NCBI GenBank assembly: GCA_000436475.1
Contig: FR886218.1
Coordinates: 161,881-225,880, forward strand
DNA from: Eubacterium sp. CAG:248
Lineage (GTDB): Bacteria > Bacillota > Clostridia > Lachnospirales > Lachnospiraceae
DNA: 64,000 nucleotides
Direction: 5' to 3'
A model generated the notes under the pieces. That model saw only the letters and a program-made list of their open reading frames with translations, had not been told where the DNA came from and searched no databases. Below, piece by piece: positions 1 to 9,127 of the stretch. Position 1 is the stretch's first letter. Each line of letters starts with the position of its first letter. Made by a program: the position numbers and the translations under genes.

Positions 1-34
1 GCCACAGTAACTTATTTAATAAGTTTACTGTGGC
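1..34. terminator. Hairpin, probable lexA terminator
   Basis: Bases 1-10 pair with 25-34 (GCCACAGTAA / TTACTGTGGC), and 11-16 can continue the stem with 18-23. It lies about 70 bases past the lexA stop codon. The T-tract expected on the minus strand would fall outside the window, so the terminator role is inferred. Confidence 0.55.
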
Positions 35-105
35 TCTTGTGGCTCTCTTAAAAACATCAGCCCTAATATACTGATATAATAGATATCGGGGTTAAAAATT
101 CACGA

Positions 106-726
106 CTATGATATATCCCATCTCATAAGTCCTATAACCTTACCTAATATCATACAGTCATCAACAATAATAGGATCCATAAAATCATTCTCTGGCTGTA
201 ACCTTATATGTCCGTTCTCCTTATAGAATCTTTTTACAGTTGCAGAATCATCAATAAGAGCAACAATAATTTCACCATTTTCTGCTGTATTACACTTTTC
301 AACAACTATCTGGTCACCATTATAAATACCTATATTGATCATACTGTCACCTTTTACTGTCAATATAAAAGTTTCTTCATTAGGCATGAATTCTGATGGG
401 ATAGGGAAGTAACCAGTAATATTATCAACTGCTAATATAGGCTCCCCGGCAGCTACCTGTCCTAATACTGGAACGTTAACCATCTCACGTCTTGTAAGAT
501 TAAAATTATCATCTATTATTTCTATAGTTCTGGGTTTTGTCGGATCTCTTCTGATATATCCATTCTTCTCTAATGACTCCAGATGTGCATGTACAGATGA
601 AGTAGATTTAAGATTAACAGCAGAGCATATATCTCTTACTGAAGGTGGATAACCTTTATTAAGAATCTGTGATTTAATATATTCAAGAATTTCAGACTGT
701 TTCTGTGTAATTCGTCCATACGCCAT
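106..726 (-). CDS. lexA: LexA, SOS response repressor
   Basis: Represses DNA-damage genes until RecA filaments trigger its self-cleavage. The 206-residue protein has an N-terminal winged helix (about 1-65, recognition helix near [10 protein letters not shown]) and a C-terminal S24 peptidase domain. The cleavage site is A93-G94 in QVAAGEP; the catalytic pair is S128 (KGDSM) and K165 (ATVKRF). The start is the ATG at 726, eight bases after GGAGG. An in-frame ATG at 741 overlaps the ribosome binding site itself and was rejected. Transcription runs away from a spacer with several LexA-type boxes, so autoregulation is likely. Confidence 0.97.
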   Translation of the reverse strand: MAYGRITQKQSEILEYIKSQILNKGYPPSVRDICSAVNLKSTSSVHAHLESLEKNGYIRRDPTKPRTIEIIDDNFNLTRREMVNVPVLGQVAAGEPILAVDNITGYFPIPSEFMPNEETFILTVKGDSMINIGIYNGDQIVVEKCNTAENGEIIVALIDDSATVKRFYKENGHIRLQPENDFMDPIIVDDCMILGKVIGLMRWDIS

Positions 727-750
727 ATTATATACCTCCATTTAATTATA

Positions 751-793
751 TCTGCTTTACAGCCGCTTCCTTTTCTTTTGCGCTTATTATATC
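751..793. repeat. Dispersed repeat copy 1 (lexA leader)
   Basis: These 43 bases match 40821-40863 (ybeY-cdd spacer) at 36 of 43 positions without gaps. A shorter relative lies at 40692-40714. The copy covers the lexA untranslated leader and an ATTATA (minus-strand TATAAT) at 786-791. Confidence 0.6.
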
Positions 794-795
794 TT

Positions 796-824
796 ATAAT
801 AACATATTTTATTTAATATGCAAA
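796..824 (-). promoter_or_regulatory. Probable lexA promoter
   Basis: Read on the minus strand, TTTGCA (824-819), a 17-base spacer and TATTAT (801-796) form a sigma-A-like promoter whose -35 overlaps the LexA-type box at 822-833. A second candidate -10, TATAAT at 791-786, lacks a good -35. Confidence 0.5.
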
Positions 825-920
825 CATGTTTTCTGAAAAAATGTTCTGAAAATATGTTCGATTGCTCATTGACAAACATATGTTCTTATAATATAATTCA
901 ATCATTAGGAACAAATGTTC
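822..920. promoter_or_regulatory. Array of five LexA-type SOS boxes
   Basis: Five 12-base sites resemble the Gram-positive/clostridial SOS box GAAC-N4-GTTC. They start at 822 (AAACATGTTTTC), 835 (GAAAAAATGTTC), 848 (GAAAATATGTTC), 874 (AAACATATGTTC) and 909 (GAACAAATGTTC, both half-sites perfect). The first three are exactly 13 bases apart and the fourth is 26 from the third. They overlap both divergent promoters. Binding by LexA is inferred from the motif and from lexA being adjacent. Confidence 0.8.
869..897 (+). promoter_or_regulatory. Promoter of the LysM/SOS gene
   Basis: TTGACA (869-874), a 17-base spacer and TATAAT (892-897) match the sigma-A consensus exactly. A LexA box (874-885) fills the spacer, and the best box (909-920) lies just past the predicted transcription start, which suggests tight repression. 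Confidence 0.85.
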
Positions 921-1005
921 TATTTTGTATTGAATAAGCTTTAAAGCATATTACTATTAACAGAATTTAATTAACAGAATTATATACAAAGGAGGTCTTT
1001 ATATT

Positions 1006-1299
1006 ATGAAGCATATATTAAAAAAGAGACATCTGTTACACAGGATATTACTTATTAATGCAATATTACTAATTATGATATTAGGAACAATTATGGTTAA
1101 TGCCTCTGATACAAAACAGCCTGATAAATATTATACAAGTGTTATGATTGAACAGCATGATACATTATGGTCACTTGAATCACAATATAATAATGGAGCA
1201 GAAGACCGTGATACGTACATTAACAACATTAAGCAATTAAACCATATGAGCAATGATACTATTATTGATGGAAGTTATATATTGTTATATTATTACTAA
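1006..1299 (+). CDS. Small LysM membrane protein, YneA-like
   Basis: The 97-residue protein has a basic N-terminus, one membrane segment (about 14-32) and an extracellular LysM-like module (about 43-97; HDTLWSLESQY, then YINNIKQLN and a final GSYILLYYY). LysM modules bind peptidoglycan. Size, layout and a position divergent from lexA under SOS boxes match YneA, the SOS-induced division inhibitor of Bacillus. That role is inferred from context. The start ATG follows AAAGGAGG by about ten bases. Confidence 0.8.
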   Translation: MKHILKKRHLLHRILLINAILLIMILGTIMVNASDTKQPDKYYTSVMIEQHDTLWSLESQYNNGAEDRDTYINNIKQLNHMSNDTIIDGSYILLYYY

Positions 1300-1437
1300 T
1301 TAGACTTTTCATACCTTATCTGATAAAATATAATATAATAGGTTAATCAAAAGGTTCTCATATATCTTATATAATGTACCTGTTATATAAAATCCTAAGA
1401 TTAACTTATTAATAATAATTATAATTGGAGATGTTAT

Positions 1438-2586
1438 ATGTTATTTAAAGATTTAGAGAATATTAATTCGAATATAGCAGCTGAACTATCAAAGCATAAT
1501 ATCAACGAGATGACTGATGTACAGGCTAAGACATACAAGCATATCTATAATAACAAAGATTTAATAGTATGCTCTGGCACTGGTACTGGTAAAACACTGG
1601 CATATCTGTGTCCTATTATATCAAGACTTTCAGATACAACTAAAAATATCCAGGCTATTATATTAGTTCCTAACGGTGAACTTGCTTCGCAGATCAATAA
1701 GCAGCTTGAAGATATTTTTTCATATGATAACTGTCCTTATTCATCTATGTTTGTAACCGGCGAAGGGAATATCAACAGACAGCTTGAAGCACTAAAACAT
1801 AAACCAGCTATATTAGTCGGAACTCCTGCAAGAGTATACCAGTTAATTAACATTAAAAAGCTTAAAGTACATGAAGTTAAGACTATTGTACTAGATGAAG
1901 CAGATAAATTATTAGGTAAAACATATATTGAACATGTATATTCTATAAGAAAGAGTCTAATGAAATACACACAGGTTCTTTTATTCTCTGCAAGTATAGA
2001 TAAAAAAACACGTAAAGAAGCTAATTCGCTTACATATAAAGCGATAGATATTAATATTAATGCCATTAAGAATTCAGAGAGTATTATTCCTTCTTCTATA
2101 AAACATAATTATGTGATCACAGATAGAAGAGAACGTATAGAAACCCTTAGAAAGCTTGTAAAGGCTGTTAAACCTGTAAAGTGTATTATATTCATAAATA
2201 CTAAATATGACCTTGAGGAAGCCTTACAGAAGCTTCAGTACCATAATTATAATGTAGGATGTATTTCAGGCAATCAGGATGCCATGAGCAAACGGAATAC
2301 TCTTAATAATTTTAAATCTGGTAAGCTTCAGCTTCTTTTAGCAACCGATATAGCTGCAAGAGGCTTACAAATTGATAATATTGATGTTGTTATTAATGTA
2401 AACTTACCTGAAGAACCAAAAGAATATATACATCGTGCTGGACGTTGTGGACGTAATGGCAATAAAGGTCTTGTATTATCTATCATCACAGAAAATGAAC
2501 TTAATAAAATAAAAAAATACCAGAAAGATTTTCATATTAATATGCTACAGAAAAAATTATATCAGGGACGTCTTGTTGCTAAATAA
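1438..2586 (+). CDS. DEAD-box ATP-dependent RNA helicase
   Basis: An RNA helicase of the DEAD-box family, probably acting in ribosome assembly or mRNA turnover. Motifs in the 382-residue protein: SGTGTGKT (46-53), GTPAR (128-132), DEAD (153-156), SAS (184-186), then ATDIAARGLQ and HRAGRCGRNG in the second RecA-like domain. It is short and ends soon after the helicase core, without the basic C-terminal tail of CshA or DbpA. The ATG follows TTGGAGA by six bases. It lies 138 bases after the LysM gene on the same strand; co-induction by DNA damage is possible but no LexA box precedes it directly. Confidence 0.93.
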   Translation: MLFKDLENINSNIAAELSKHNINEMTDVQAKTYKHIYNNKDLIVCSGTGTGKTLAYLCPIISRLSDTTKNIQAIILVPNGELASQINKQLEDIFSYDNCPYSSMFVTGEGNINRQLEALKHKPAILVGTPARVYQLINIKKLKVHEVKTIVLDEADKLLGKTYIEHVYSIRKSLMKYTQVLLFSASIDKKTRKEANSLTYKAIDININAIKNSESIIPSSIKHNYVITDRRERIETLRKLVKAVKPVKCIIFINTKYDLEEALQKLQYHNYNVGCISGNQDAMSKRNTLNNFKSGKLQLLLATDIAARGLQIDNIDVVINVNLPEEPKEYIHRAGRCGRNGNKGLVLSIITENELNKIKKYQKDFHINMLQKKLYQGRLVAK

Positions 2587-2613
2587 TACAGAAGATGAGT
2601 ATAATATATAAAT

Positions 2614-2647
2614 ATAACGCCGATAAATCTCAATTTATCGGCGTTAT
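2614..2647. terminator. Bidirectional terminator between helicase and putP
   Basis: A perfect 15-bp stem (2614-2628 with 2633-2647, core AACGCCGATAAAT) with a four-base loop lies between convergent genes. AT-rich tracts flank both sides, fitting termination in both directions. Confidence 0.85.
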
Positions 2648-2656
2648 ATAATTATT

Positions 2657-4183
2657 TTATTTATTATTCTTTACCTGTTCAAACTTTTCAATAACTTCTT
2701 TAGATGGACCACCTGTTGCTAAGCTCACAATAACTATAACAAGCATAGCAATTATAAAAGCTGGTAAAAGCTCATATATTCCAAATATTCCTCCAAGTTT
2801 TGATATTCCATATTTCCATACAAATATCATAATACCTCCAGTAATCATACCAGACATAATTCCATACTTATTAGCTTTTTTCCAGAATAAGGCACATAAA
2901 ACAACTGGTCCAAATGTAGCTCCAAAACCAGCCCATGCAAATGATACAATCTCAAATACAGAACTGTCTGGATTTGATGCTAATATAATTGATATAACTG
3001 ATATTATAACAACTGTAATTCTTGCAACTAACATAGATTTTTCTTTTGACATCTTAATACCAAATACTTCCGTTACTATATTCTGAGAAATACTTGAAGA
3101 TGCTGCCAGCAGCTGTGAATCAGCCGTTGACATTGTTGCAGCAAGTATACCAGCAAGAATAACACCTGCAATGACAGCAACCAATACACCATGCGTTGAA
3201 AGTAAATGTGCTATTTTTACAATTATTGTTTCTGAATTGCTTCCTACAAGTGTCTCTATAGCACCTGCTTTAGTCATGCTAAGTCCAACTATACCTATAA
3301 ATACAGCTACGCTAAGAGATATTACAACCCATATTGTAGCGACTCTTCTTGAAAGCTTAAGCTTATTTTCATCTTCTATAGCCATAAATCTTAATAAAAC
3401 ATGAGGCATTCCAAAATAACCAAGTCCCCATGCAAGCATGGAAACAATCTTTAAAAAGCTGTAAGGCTGTGCTGAATTAGTAGCTGCAGAATATGTATCA
3501 AACAATCCAAGATAACCTGGAAGTGCTTTTGAATTATCTATAACTGCATCTACTCCACCAGCTACATTTATACCAAACAAAACAACAACAATAAGTGCTA
3601 TAGTCATAACTATACTCTGTATAAGGTCTGTCATACTTGCCGCAAGGAAACCACCAAGTGTGCAATATGCAACAATAATAACAGCACTTATGATCATCGC
3701 TGCAAGATAATTAAAACCAAATAAGCTTGAAAACAGCTTTCCACATGCAGCAAAGCCTGAAGCAGTATAAGGTATAAAGAAAATAACAATAATTACTGCT
3801 GCAATAAATGTCAATATTCTCTTATCATCCCCAAATCTTTTAGAAAAGAAATCAGGAATGGTAAAAGTATCATATCCTTGCGTATATTTTCTTATTCTTT
3901 TAGCAACTATAAGCCAGTTAACATATGTACCTATAGCAAGTCCTATAGCTGTCCATGCAGCATCTGCTACACCTGTAAGATATGCAAGTCCTGGAAGACC
4001 CATAAGAAGCCAGCTGCTCATGTCAGATGCCTCAGCACTCATAGCTGTTACAAAAGGCCCTAGCTTTCTTCCTCCTAAATAAAAATCATCTACAGCATTA
4101 TTCTTTTTAGAACATACTACACCGATGATAACAACAGCAACAAGGTATACAATAATTGTTGCCATAATAATTACTTGTGACAT
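2657..4183 (-). CDS. putP: Sodium/proline symporter PutP
   Basis: Imports proline with sodium across the cytoplasmic membrane. The 508-residue protein has the length and about 13 membrane segments of the sodium:solute symporter family. The N-terminal FYLGGRKLGPFVTAMSAEAS and later GGFLAASMTDLIQS stretches are typical of PutP, including the conserved region around the first sodium-binding helix. The ATG follows AAAGGGAGAA. The gene has its own promoter and appears monocistronic, ending at the bidirectional terminator. Confidence 0.93.
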   Translation of the reverse strand: MSQVIIMATIIVYLVAVVIIGVVCSKKNNAVDDFYLGGRKLGPFVTAMSAEASDMSSWLLMGLPGLAYLTGVADAAWTAIGLAIGTYVNWLIVAKRIRKYTQGYDTFTIPDFFSKRFGDDKRILTFIAAVIIVIFFIPYTASGFAACGKLFSSLFGFNYLAAMIISAVIIVAYCTLGGFLAASMTDLIQSIVMTIALIVVVLFGINVAGGVDAVIDNSKALPGYLGLFDTYSAATNSAQPYSFLKIVSMLAWGLGYFGMPHVLLRFMAIEDENKLKLSRRVATIWVVISLSVAVFIGIVGLSMTKAGAIETLVGSNSETIIVKIAHLLSTHGVLVAVIAGVILAGILAATMSTADSQLLAASSSISQNIVTEVFGIKMSKEKSMLVARITVVIISVISIILASNPDSSVFEIVSFAWAGFGATFGPVVLCALFWKKANKYGIMSGMITGGIMIFVWKYGISKLGGIFGIYELLPAFIIAMLVIVIVSLATGGPSKEVIEKFEQVKNNK

Positions 4184-4188
4184 AAATT

Positions 4189-4292
4189 TTCTCCCTTTTT
4201 GTTTTATATATAATTTTTATTAATAACTTTAACAGTATATCATATTCCTGTTAAATTAGTCAAAAATTATATGACAAATCAAAAAGGGAGAA
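4189..4292. repeat. 13-bp inverted repeat spanning the putP promoter and RBS
   Basis: TTCTCCCTTTTTG (4189-4201) is the exact complement of CAAAAAGGGAGAA (4280-4292). The inner arm is the putP ribosome binding site; the outer arm lies upstream of the -35. Only a transcript reading through from the upstream gene would hold both arms and hide the site. Confidence 0.6.
4234..4263 (-). promoter_or_regulatory. putP promoter
   Basis: On the minus strand TTGACT (4263-4258), 18 bases, then TATACT (4239-4234) form a good sigma-A promoter about 50 bases before the putP start. Confidence 0.7.
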
Positions 4293-4320
4293 TCCTATTT
4301 ATTATTTTTATTATTTATTT

Positions 4321-5019
4321 TTATTCTTCAAGCTTATCAATATAATTATACTTTTTAAACTCCTTGATATCCGCATCTGAAGGAATATCAAAATCAGATA
4401 ATATCTCAACGCTTGTATTGATACCACAATTATTATATATCCACTTAGCATCCGCCGGAGCCATAAATATTGAACCATATGTAAGACTTGTTCCTAACTT
4501 GTTATATTCATCAATATTCATGTTTCCAATAGTTTTTGTAAAATAAGCTGTAGAGCATATATATTCAGAATTATCAAGTCTTGAACTATAATGTGCATAT
4601 CCATTATTGTCAAGCTTGCGCCATTCAGCTTTTTCTGATATAACTGTTGAACCTGTTTTTATATTTTTATTAACTGCAATATGAAATGCTTTTATTGTCC
4701 TTCCATTCTCACTTGTTCCATCAACAGTTGATATAACTGCAATATTCTTAGAAACATTGATTCTGATGCGATATGACTGATTCTTTGCAACATATGTTGA
4801 AGTTTCTTCCTGCAAAGATGACTCATTATCCAGATCCTCTGTCTGATTGTTAAGTTCATTGTCAATATTATCATTATGCATTCCAGCTATTGTCCTATAT
4901 GCAAACATAATAAGTGCAAACAACAATAATAAAATCAATACATATAAAACAAGATTACTGCCTTTAAACCATCTTTTAATATCCTTTTTTTTAATGCGTT
5001 TATATCCTCGTATCTCCAT
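4321..5019 (-). CDS. Membrane-anchored protein of unknown function
   Basis: Not recognised. The 232-residue protein has a lysine-rich cytoplasmic N-terminus, one membrane helix (about 22-42), an acidic linker, and an extracellular domain of about 150 residues containing KAFHIAVNKNIKTGSTVI and a conserved-looking YGSIFMAPADAKWIYNNCG stretch. The ATG at 5019 was chosen; a GTG at 5034 is possible and neither has a strong ribosome binding site. It starts 24 bases after the kinase-like gene ends and is probably cotranscribed with it. Confidence 0.7.
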   Translation of the reverse strand: MEIRGYKRIKKKDIKRWFKGSNLVLYVLILLLLFALIMFAYRTIAGMHNDNIDNELNNQTEDLDNESSLQEETSTYVAKNQSYRIRINVSKNIAVISTVDGTSENGRTIKAFHIAVNKNIKTGSTVISEKAEWRKLDNNGYAHYSSRLDNSEYICSTAYFTKTIGNMNIDEYNKLGTSLTYGSIFMAPADAKWIYNNCGINTSVEILSDFDIPSDADIKEFKKYNYIDKLEE

Positions 5020-5043
5020 ATTGACCAACACCACTATTAATTA

Positions 5044-5679
5044 TTAGTTTATACCCTGATTTTTCTCTTTAAGTTCTATAAACTTAAGAATAACTTCAAT
5101 AGCTCCTTCAATTCCAACAAGACCACTATCTACACATAAATCATAACTCTTGGCATCGCCCCACTTTTTGCTTGAGTAATAATTATAATAGCTTGCTCTC
5201 TTCTTATCTGTTTTCTGAATAAGGTCAGCAGCCTTTGAATCATTCAATTCATATAAGCTCTTAATTCTTTTAACTCTTTCATCAATACTTGCTTTAACAA
5301 ACACACTTACAGCAAAAGGATCATCTTCAAGCGCATAATCCGCACATCTTCCGACTATAACACAAGATTCTTTTTCTGCAAGCTTCTTTATAGCATCAAA
5401 CTGTGCTAAAAACACCTTGTGGTTAATAGGCATATCTACGTATGAATTGGAATATCCTAAAGAATATGTATCCATAACTAATGAATAAAGAAAACTATTA
5501 GTTGGTTTTTCATCCTGTGAGGCAAACAATTCTTCACATAATCCACTTTCCTTAGCTGCAAGCTCAAGAAGTTCCTTATCATAACATTTAATTCCTAATC
5601 TTTCAGCCAGCTTCATACCTATCTCATGACCACCACTACCAAATTCACGTCCTATTGTAATTACTGTTCTTCCATCCAT
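5044..5679 (-). CDS. Cytidylate kinase-like P-loop protein
   Basis: A 211-residue nucleotide-kinase-fold protein. The P-loop GREFGSGGHEIG (about 8-19) and following AERLGIKCYDKELLELAA match the cytidylate-kinase-like family common in Clostridia (AAA_26). These proteins are distinct from Cmk and their substrate is unknown, so a nucleoside-monophosphate kinase role is only inferred. The ATG follows CAGGAGG. It heads a two-gene unit with the downstream membrane protein. Confidence 0.85.
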   Translation of the reverse strand: MDGRTVITIGREFGSGGHEIGMKLAERLGIKCYDKELLELAAKESGLCEELFASQDEKPTNSFLYSLVMDTYSLGYSNSYVDMPINHKVFLAQFDAIKKLAEKESCVIVGRCADYALEDDPFAVSVFVKASIDERVKRIKSLYELNDSKAADLIQKTDKKRASYYNYYSSKKWGDAKSYDLCVDSGLVGIEGAIEVILKFIELKEKNQGIN

Positions 5680-5822
5680 AATGTTTACCTCCTGGTTACA
5701 ATAATGTTTAACTTTACATTATTTTATTAAACACATTATACTTTAAATTGTGTATAAAATCTAGTAATTTTTAGTAAATTTTATAATTTTTATAATTTTA
5801 ACAAAATATTCAGTAAATAAAT

Positions 5823-6353
5823 TTAAAAATTATGTAACATCATATTATTAAGATGTTCAGAGATATCTTTACCATATTTATTGGCTACAATACTATATTG
5901 ACTAGGTGTAACACATACAAGTCTTACTGTGCTATATCCTCTTGCTCCGAACATATAATGCTTTACTATATTAGAATTCTTTATCTTATTTATCACCTCT
6001 TCAGAAGGCTTATTCCTTGTTATTATAATAAATGATATATAAGAATACATGTGGTTTTTACAAGGCAGTTTATTATCATTTCTTACAAAATGCGGTTCAA
6101 TATCATCAACTGTAAATTTTAAAAGATCATTTAATTCATCCAGGCCAAGATTATCACAATTAATGAAGAATAAATGCTCATAGCACTTAACATTCCATAA
6201 TTTTGCTGATTCTGTTGTACTGAACTTGTCACGATTTTTATAATTATAGGCATATATAACAAATTTACGGTTATTAAACCAATAGTTATGATAAATGTCA
6301 AATGTATCAGATATTCCATTAAGTATAATATCTATAAATTCTTTTCTTCTCAT
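5823..6353 (-). CDS. Hypothetical protein, 176 residues
   Basis: Not recognised. A soluble-looking protein, rich in aromatic residues and Asn, without signal peptide or membrane segment. It contains WNVKCYEHLFFIN and YSYISFIIITRN stretches that look like buried strands. The ATG at 6353 was chosen; a GTG at 6362 is possible. It lies 39 bases after rluD and is probably the last gene of that operon. The 143-base gap downstream is very AT-rich. Confidence 0.65.
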   Translation of the reverse strand: MRRKEFIDIILNGISDTFDIYHNYWFNNRKFVIYAYNYKNRDKFSTTESAKLWNVKCYEHLFFINCDNLGLDELNDLLKFTVDDIEPHFVRNDNKLPCKNHMYSYISFIIITRNKPSEEVINKIKNSNIVKHYMFGARGYSTVRLVCVTPSQYSIVANKYGKDISEHLNNMMLHNF

Positions 6354-6392
6354 ATATTTCACACTTTCCTGATATAGCTTAATATCTGTTTA

Positions 6393-7331
6393 CTATATGA
6401 TAACCTGCTTTCTTAACTTATCAAGTACCATCTTAAAATACTCTGGCAGAGGAGCACTATATTCAACATATTCTTTAGATGTTGGATGGATAAAACCAAG
6501 AACACCTGCATGTAATGTCTGTCCTGTCAGTTTAAAAGGCGATCTGCCACTTCCATAAACATCATCTCCAAGCAAAGGATGTCCTATACTTGCCATGTGT
6601 ACTCTTATCTGATGCGTTCTTCCAGTTTCCAACTGACATTCTATATAGCTGTACCTTCCAAACTGTTCCAATACCTTATAATGTGTAACAGCTCTTTTAC
6701 CATTCTTTTTATCTATTGCCATCTTTTTTCTATCTGATGGATTTCTTCCTATTGGAGCATCAATTGTACCTTCCTCTGTATTAAATCCATTAAGAACTAT
6801 GGCATAATATTTTCTTGTTATCGAATGTACACTTAACTGCTCTGCAATAAAATTATGTGAATAATCATTTTTGCAGGCAACAAGTACTCCTGTTGTATTC
6901 ATATCTATTCTATGAACAATTCCTGGTCTTAGAACTCCATTAATACCAGAAAGATTATCAAGACAATGATACATCAGTGCATTTACAAGTGTCCCTGTAT
7001 AATGACCAGCTGCGGGATGAACTACCATTCCCTTAGGTTTGTTAACAACTATAATATCGTTATCCTCATATATGATATCCAATGGTATATCTTCGGGTTC
7101 TATCTGTGGTACCTCAAGTTCTGGAAGTATAACATCAATCACATCCTCTGCCATTACCTTATAATTTGATTTTATACTTTTACCATTTACCTTAATCAGA
7201 TTATTTTCAATAAGCTTCTGGATTCTTGAACGTGATACATCCTGCATTTCGTCGGAAAGATACTTATCTATTCTTATATTACTATCATCAACATCAACTA
7301 TAAAACATTGATTTTTATTATTATTCTGCAT
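6393..7331 (-). CDS. rluD: RluD-type 23S rRNA pseudouridine synthase
   Basis: Converts uridines of large-subunit rRNA to pseudouridine. The 312-residue protein has an S4 RNA-binding domain (about 15-75) and a catalytic domain with D143 in HRIDMNTTG. The order lspA-rluD, 33 bases apart, is classical for Firmicutes and supports the RluA/RluD family. Exact target positions cannot be told from sequence. Confidence 0.93.
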   Translation of the reverse strand: MQNNNKNQCFIVDVDDSNIRIDKYLSDEMQDVSRSRIQKLIENNLIKVNGKSIKSNYKVMAEDVIDVILPELEVPQIEPEDIPLDIIYEDNDIIVVNKPKGMVVHPAAGHYTGTLVNALMYHCLDNLSGINGVLRPGIVHRIDMNTTGVLVACKNDYSHNFIAEQLSVHSITRKYYAIVLNGFNTEEGTIDAPIGRNPSDRKKMAIDKKNGKRAVTHYKVLEQFGRYSYIECQLETGRTHQIRVHMASIGHPLLGDDVYGSGRSPFKLTGQTLHAGVLGFIHPTSKEYVEYSAPLPEYFKMVLDKLRKQVII

Positions 7332-7364
7332 ATACTGTTTTCCTGTATTATTCTTTATAAAAAT

Positions 7365-7913
7365 TTAGTTATCACTAACATTTCTATTTTTATTTTTGAA
7401 TGATAAAAAATCAAACTCATTATCCTTGTAAACGAATAAAATTAAAATTATAAACATTGCTACAGATATGGTTACATAACAATCAGCTACGTTAAATACT
7501 GGAAAATTAATAACCTTAAAATAAATAAAATCCCTGACATATCCAAATCTGACACGATCTATAAAATTACCTATTGCTCCTGACACAAGCATTGTACACA
7601 CTATATACATAGGCAGATATCTTTTATTTAACGGCATCCTTATAATAACATATGTAATCAATGCAACTATAATAACTGTCAATAAAAGAAATGCGTTTAT
7701 CCTGCCACTAAACATACCAAAAGCACTTCCATCATTTCTAAGATATGTAAATGTGAGAACATTCTTTATTACATCTACATCGTTTTTCATATAAAGATTA
7801 GTTTCTGCTATATACTTTGTTATCTGATCTATTTGTGTTAAAACAGATGTCATAATAATATATATAACAATACTTATTATACGTCTTTTACTGTCTATTT
7901 TATTATTAACCAT
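7365..7913 (-). CDS. lspA: Lipoprotein signal peptidase (SPase II)
   Basis: Cleaves the signal peptide of prolipoproteins after lipid attachment, in the cytoplasmic membrane. The 182-residue protein has four membrane helices and the two catalytic aspartates D119 (GNFIDR) and D144 (NVADCY). The motif NDGSAFGMF is also typical. It lies 40 bases after aroB and 33 before rluD. Confidence 0.96.
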   Translation of the reverse strand: MVNNKIDSKRRIISIVIYIIMTSVLTQIDQITKYIAETNLYMKNDVDVIKNVLTFTYLRNDGSAFGMFSGRINAFLLLTVIIVALITYVIIRMPLNKRYLPMYIVCTMLVSGAIGNFIDRVRFGYVRDFIYFKVINFPVFNVADCYVTISVAMFIILILFVYKDNEFDFLSFKNKNRNVSDN

Positions 7914-7953
7914 ATTTTTTTCCTTTTACAACATCATATTGTTAAAATATCAT

Positions 7954-9042
7954 TTAATTTAGAACACTTTTCAATGCCTCTTTCATTTCTATATCGGATA
8001 CATCATAATCTATATATGCATTACCGATACTATTTAATAAGATAAATTTAATTTTTCCTGCATCCATCTTTTTATCACTTTTAGATACTTTAACAACATC
8101 ATCCGCATTTATTCCACTTACTGTAACAGGGAATTCATAAAGCTTAAACATATCAAGAACATCTTCATACTCTTTCTGGATTATATATCCTCTGTTTACT
8201 GATATTCTTAATGCTGCTATCATGCCAAGAGTTACACATTCTCCATGATATAATGTAAAATTCATCAGCTTTTCAATGGCATGTCCTAATGTATGTCCAT
8301 AATTAAGAAGTGCTCTGTCCCCTTTCTCCTTAGGATCCTTTTCAACAACTTCTCTTTTAATATTACAGCTCACATATATCATATATTCAAGAGCATCTGC
8401 ATCCATATCTTTAATTTTTGTTGCATTAACCCTTAACCAGTTATAATAATCTGCATCCTTTATAAGTCCATGCTTTATTATTTCTCCAAAGCCTGAATTA
8501 AATAATCTTCTGCTAAGGCTTTGCAATACTGATATATTCATATATACAAGTTTTGGCTGATGAAAAGCTCCGACCATATTTTTATATGCTCTGAAATCCA
8601 CTCCTGTTTTTCCACCTATACTTGAATCAACCTGTGCCAGTAAAGATGTCGGTACCTGGATAAAATCTATACCTCTTAAATATGTAGCAGCTGTAAATCC
8701 AGTCAGATCACCTACAACTCCGCCTCCTAATGCAACAAGCATATCTTTTCTGTCAAAATGGTTCTGTATAAGAAACTCATAAACATCCTCTACTGTATTA
8801 AGATTCTTATTTTCTTCTCCAGCTTTAAATACATACGTAAACACTTTATTACCTGTTTTTTCTAATTCTTTTGTAACATCATCTGCATATAATCTGGCAA
8901 CATTGCTGTCAGATACTATACACAGCTTTCTTCCTGTTACACCAAGCTTGTTAAATTCATCAGAGAGTCTGTCAAAGTTTTTCTCAATAACAATATCATA
9001 TAAAGGTTTACCATCATATTTAACGTTAATACATTTTGCCAT
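7954..9042 (-). CDS. aroB: 3-dehydroquinate synthase
   Basis: Second step of the shikimate pathway, cyclising DAHP to 3-dehydroquinate with NAD and a divalent metal. At 362 residues it has the normal length. Diagnostic motifs are GGGVVGDLTGFTAATYLRG, DSSIGGKTGVD and the metal-site stretch NYGHTLGHAIE. No other aro gene is near; it sits between sepF and lspA. Confidence 0.97.
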   Translation of the reverse strand: MAKCINVKYDGKPLYDIVIEKNFDRLSDEFNKLGVTGRKLCIVSDSNVARLYADDVTKELEKTGNKVFTYVFKAGEENKNLNTVEDVYEFLIQNHFDRKDMLVALGGGVVGDLTGFTAATYLRGIDFIQVPTSLLAQVDSSIGGKTGVDFRAYKNMVGAFHQPKLVYMNISVLQSLSRRLFNSGFGEIIKHGLIKDADYYNWLRVNATKIKDMDADALEYMIYVSCNIKREVVEKDPKEKGDRALLNYGHTLGHAIEKLMNFTLYHGECVTLGMIAALRISVNRGYIIQKEYEDVLDMFKLYEFPVTVSGINADDVVKVSKSDKKMDAGKIKFILLNSIGNAYIDYDVSDIEMKEALKSVLN

Positions 9043-9071
9043 TTATATTTCCTCTTTCAAATAATATATTT

Positions 9072-9101
9072 ATTATACAAACTGCCACCCTTGGCAGTAA
9101 A
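9072..9101 (-). promoter_or_regulatory. Possible aroB promoter
   Basis: On the minus strand TTTACT (9101-9096), 18 bases, TATAAT (9077-9072), about 30 bases before the aroB start. It overlaps a hairpin (CTGCCAC/GTGGCAG, 9082-9114) that may end the sepF transcript. The -35 is weak. Confidence 0.45.
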
Positions 9102-9114
9102 CCAGGAGTGGCAG
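9082..9114. terminator. Hairpin between sepF and aroB
   Basis: CTGCCAC (9082-9088) pairs with GTGGCAG (9108-9114). A competing stem uses GGCAG at 9093-9097. On the minus strand it is followed by TTTGTATAAT, so it could be a weak terminator or attenuator for sepF. Confidence 0.4.
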
Positions 9115-9127
9115 CAATATTTACAAT

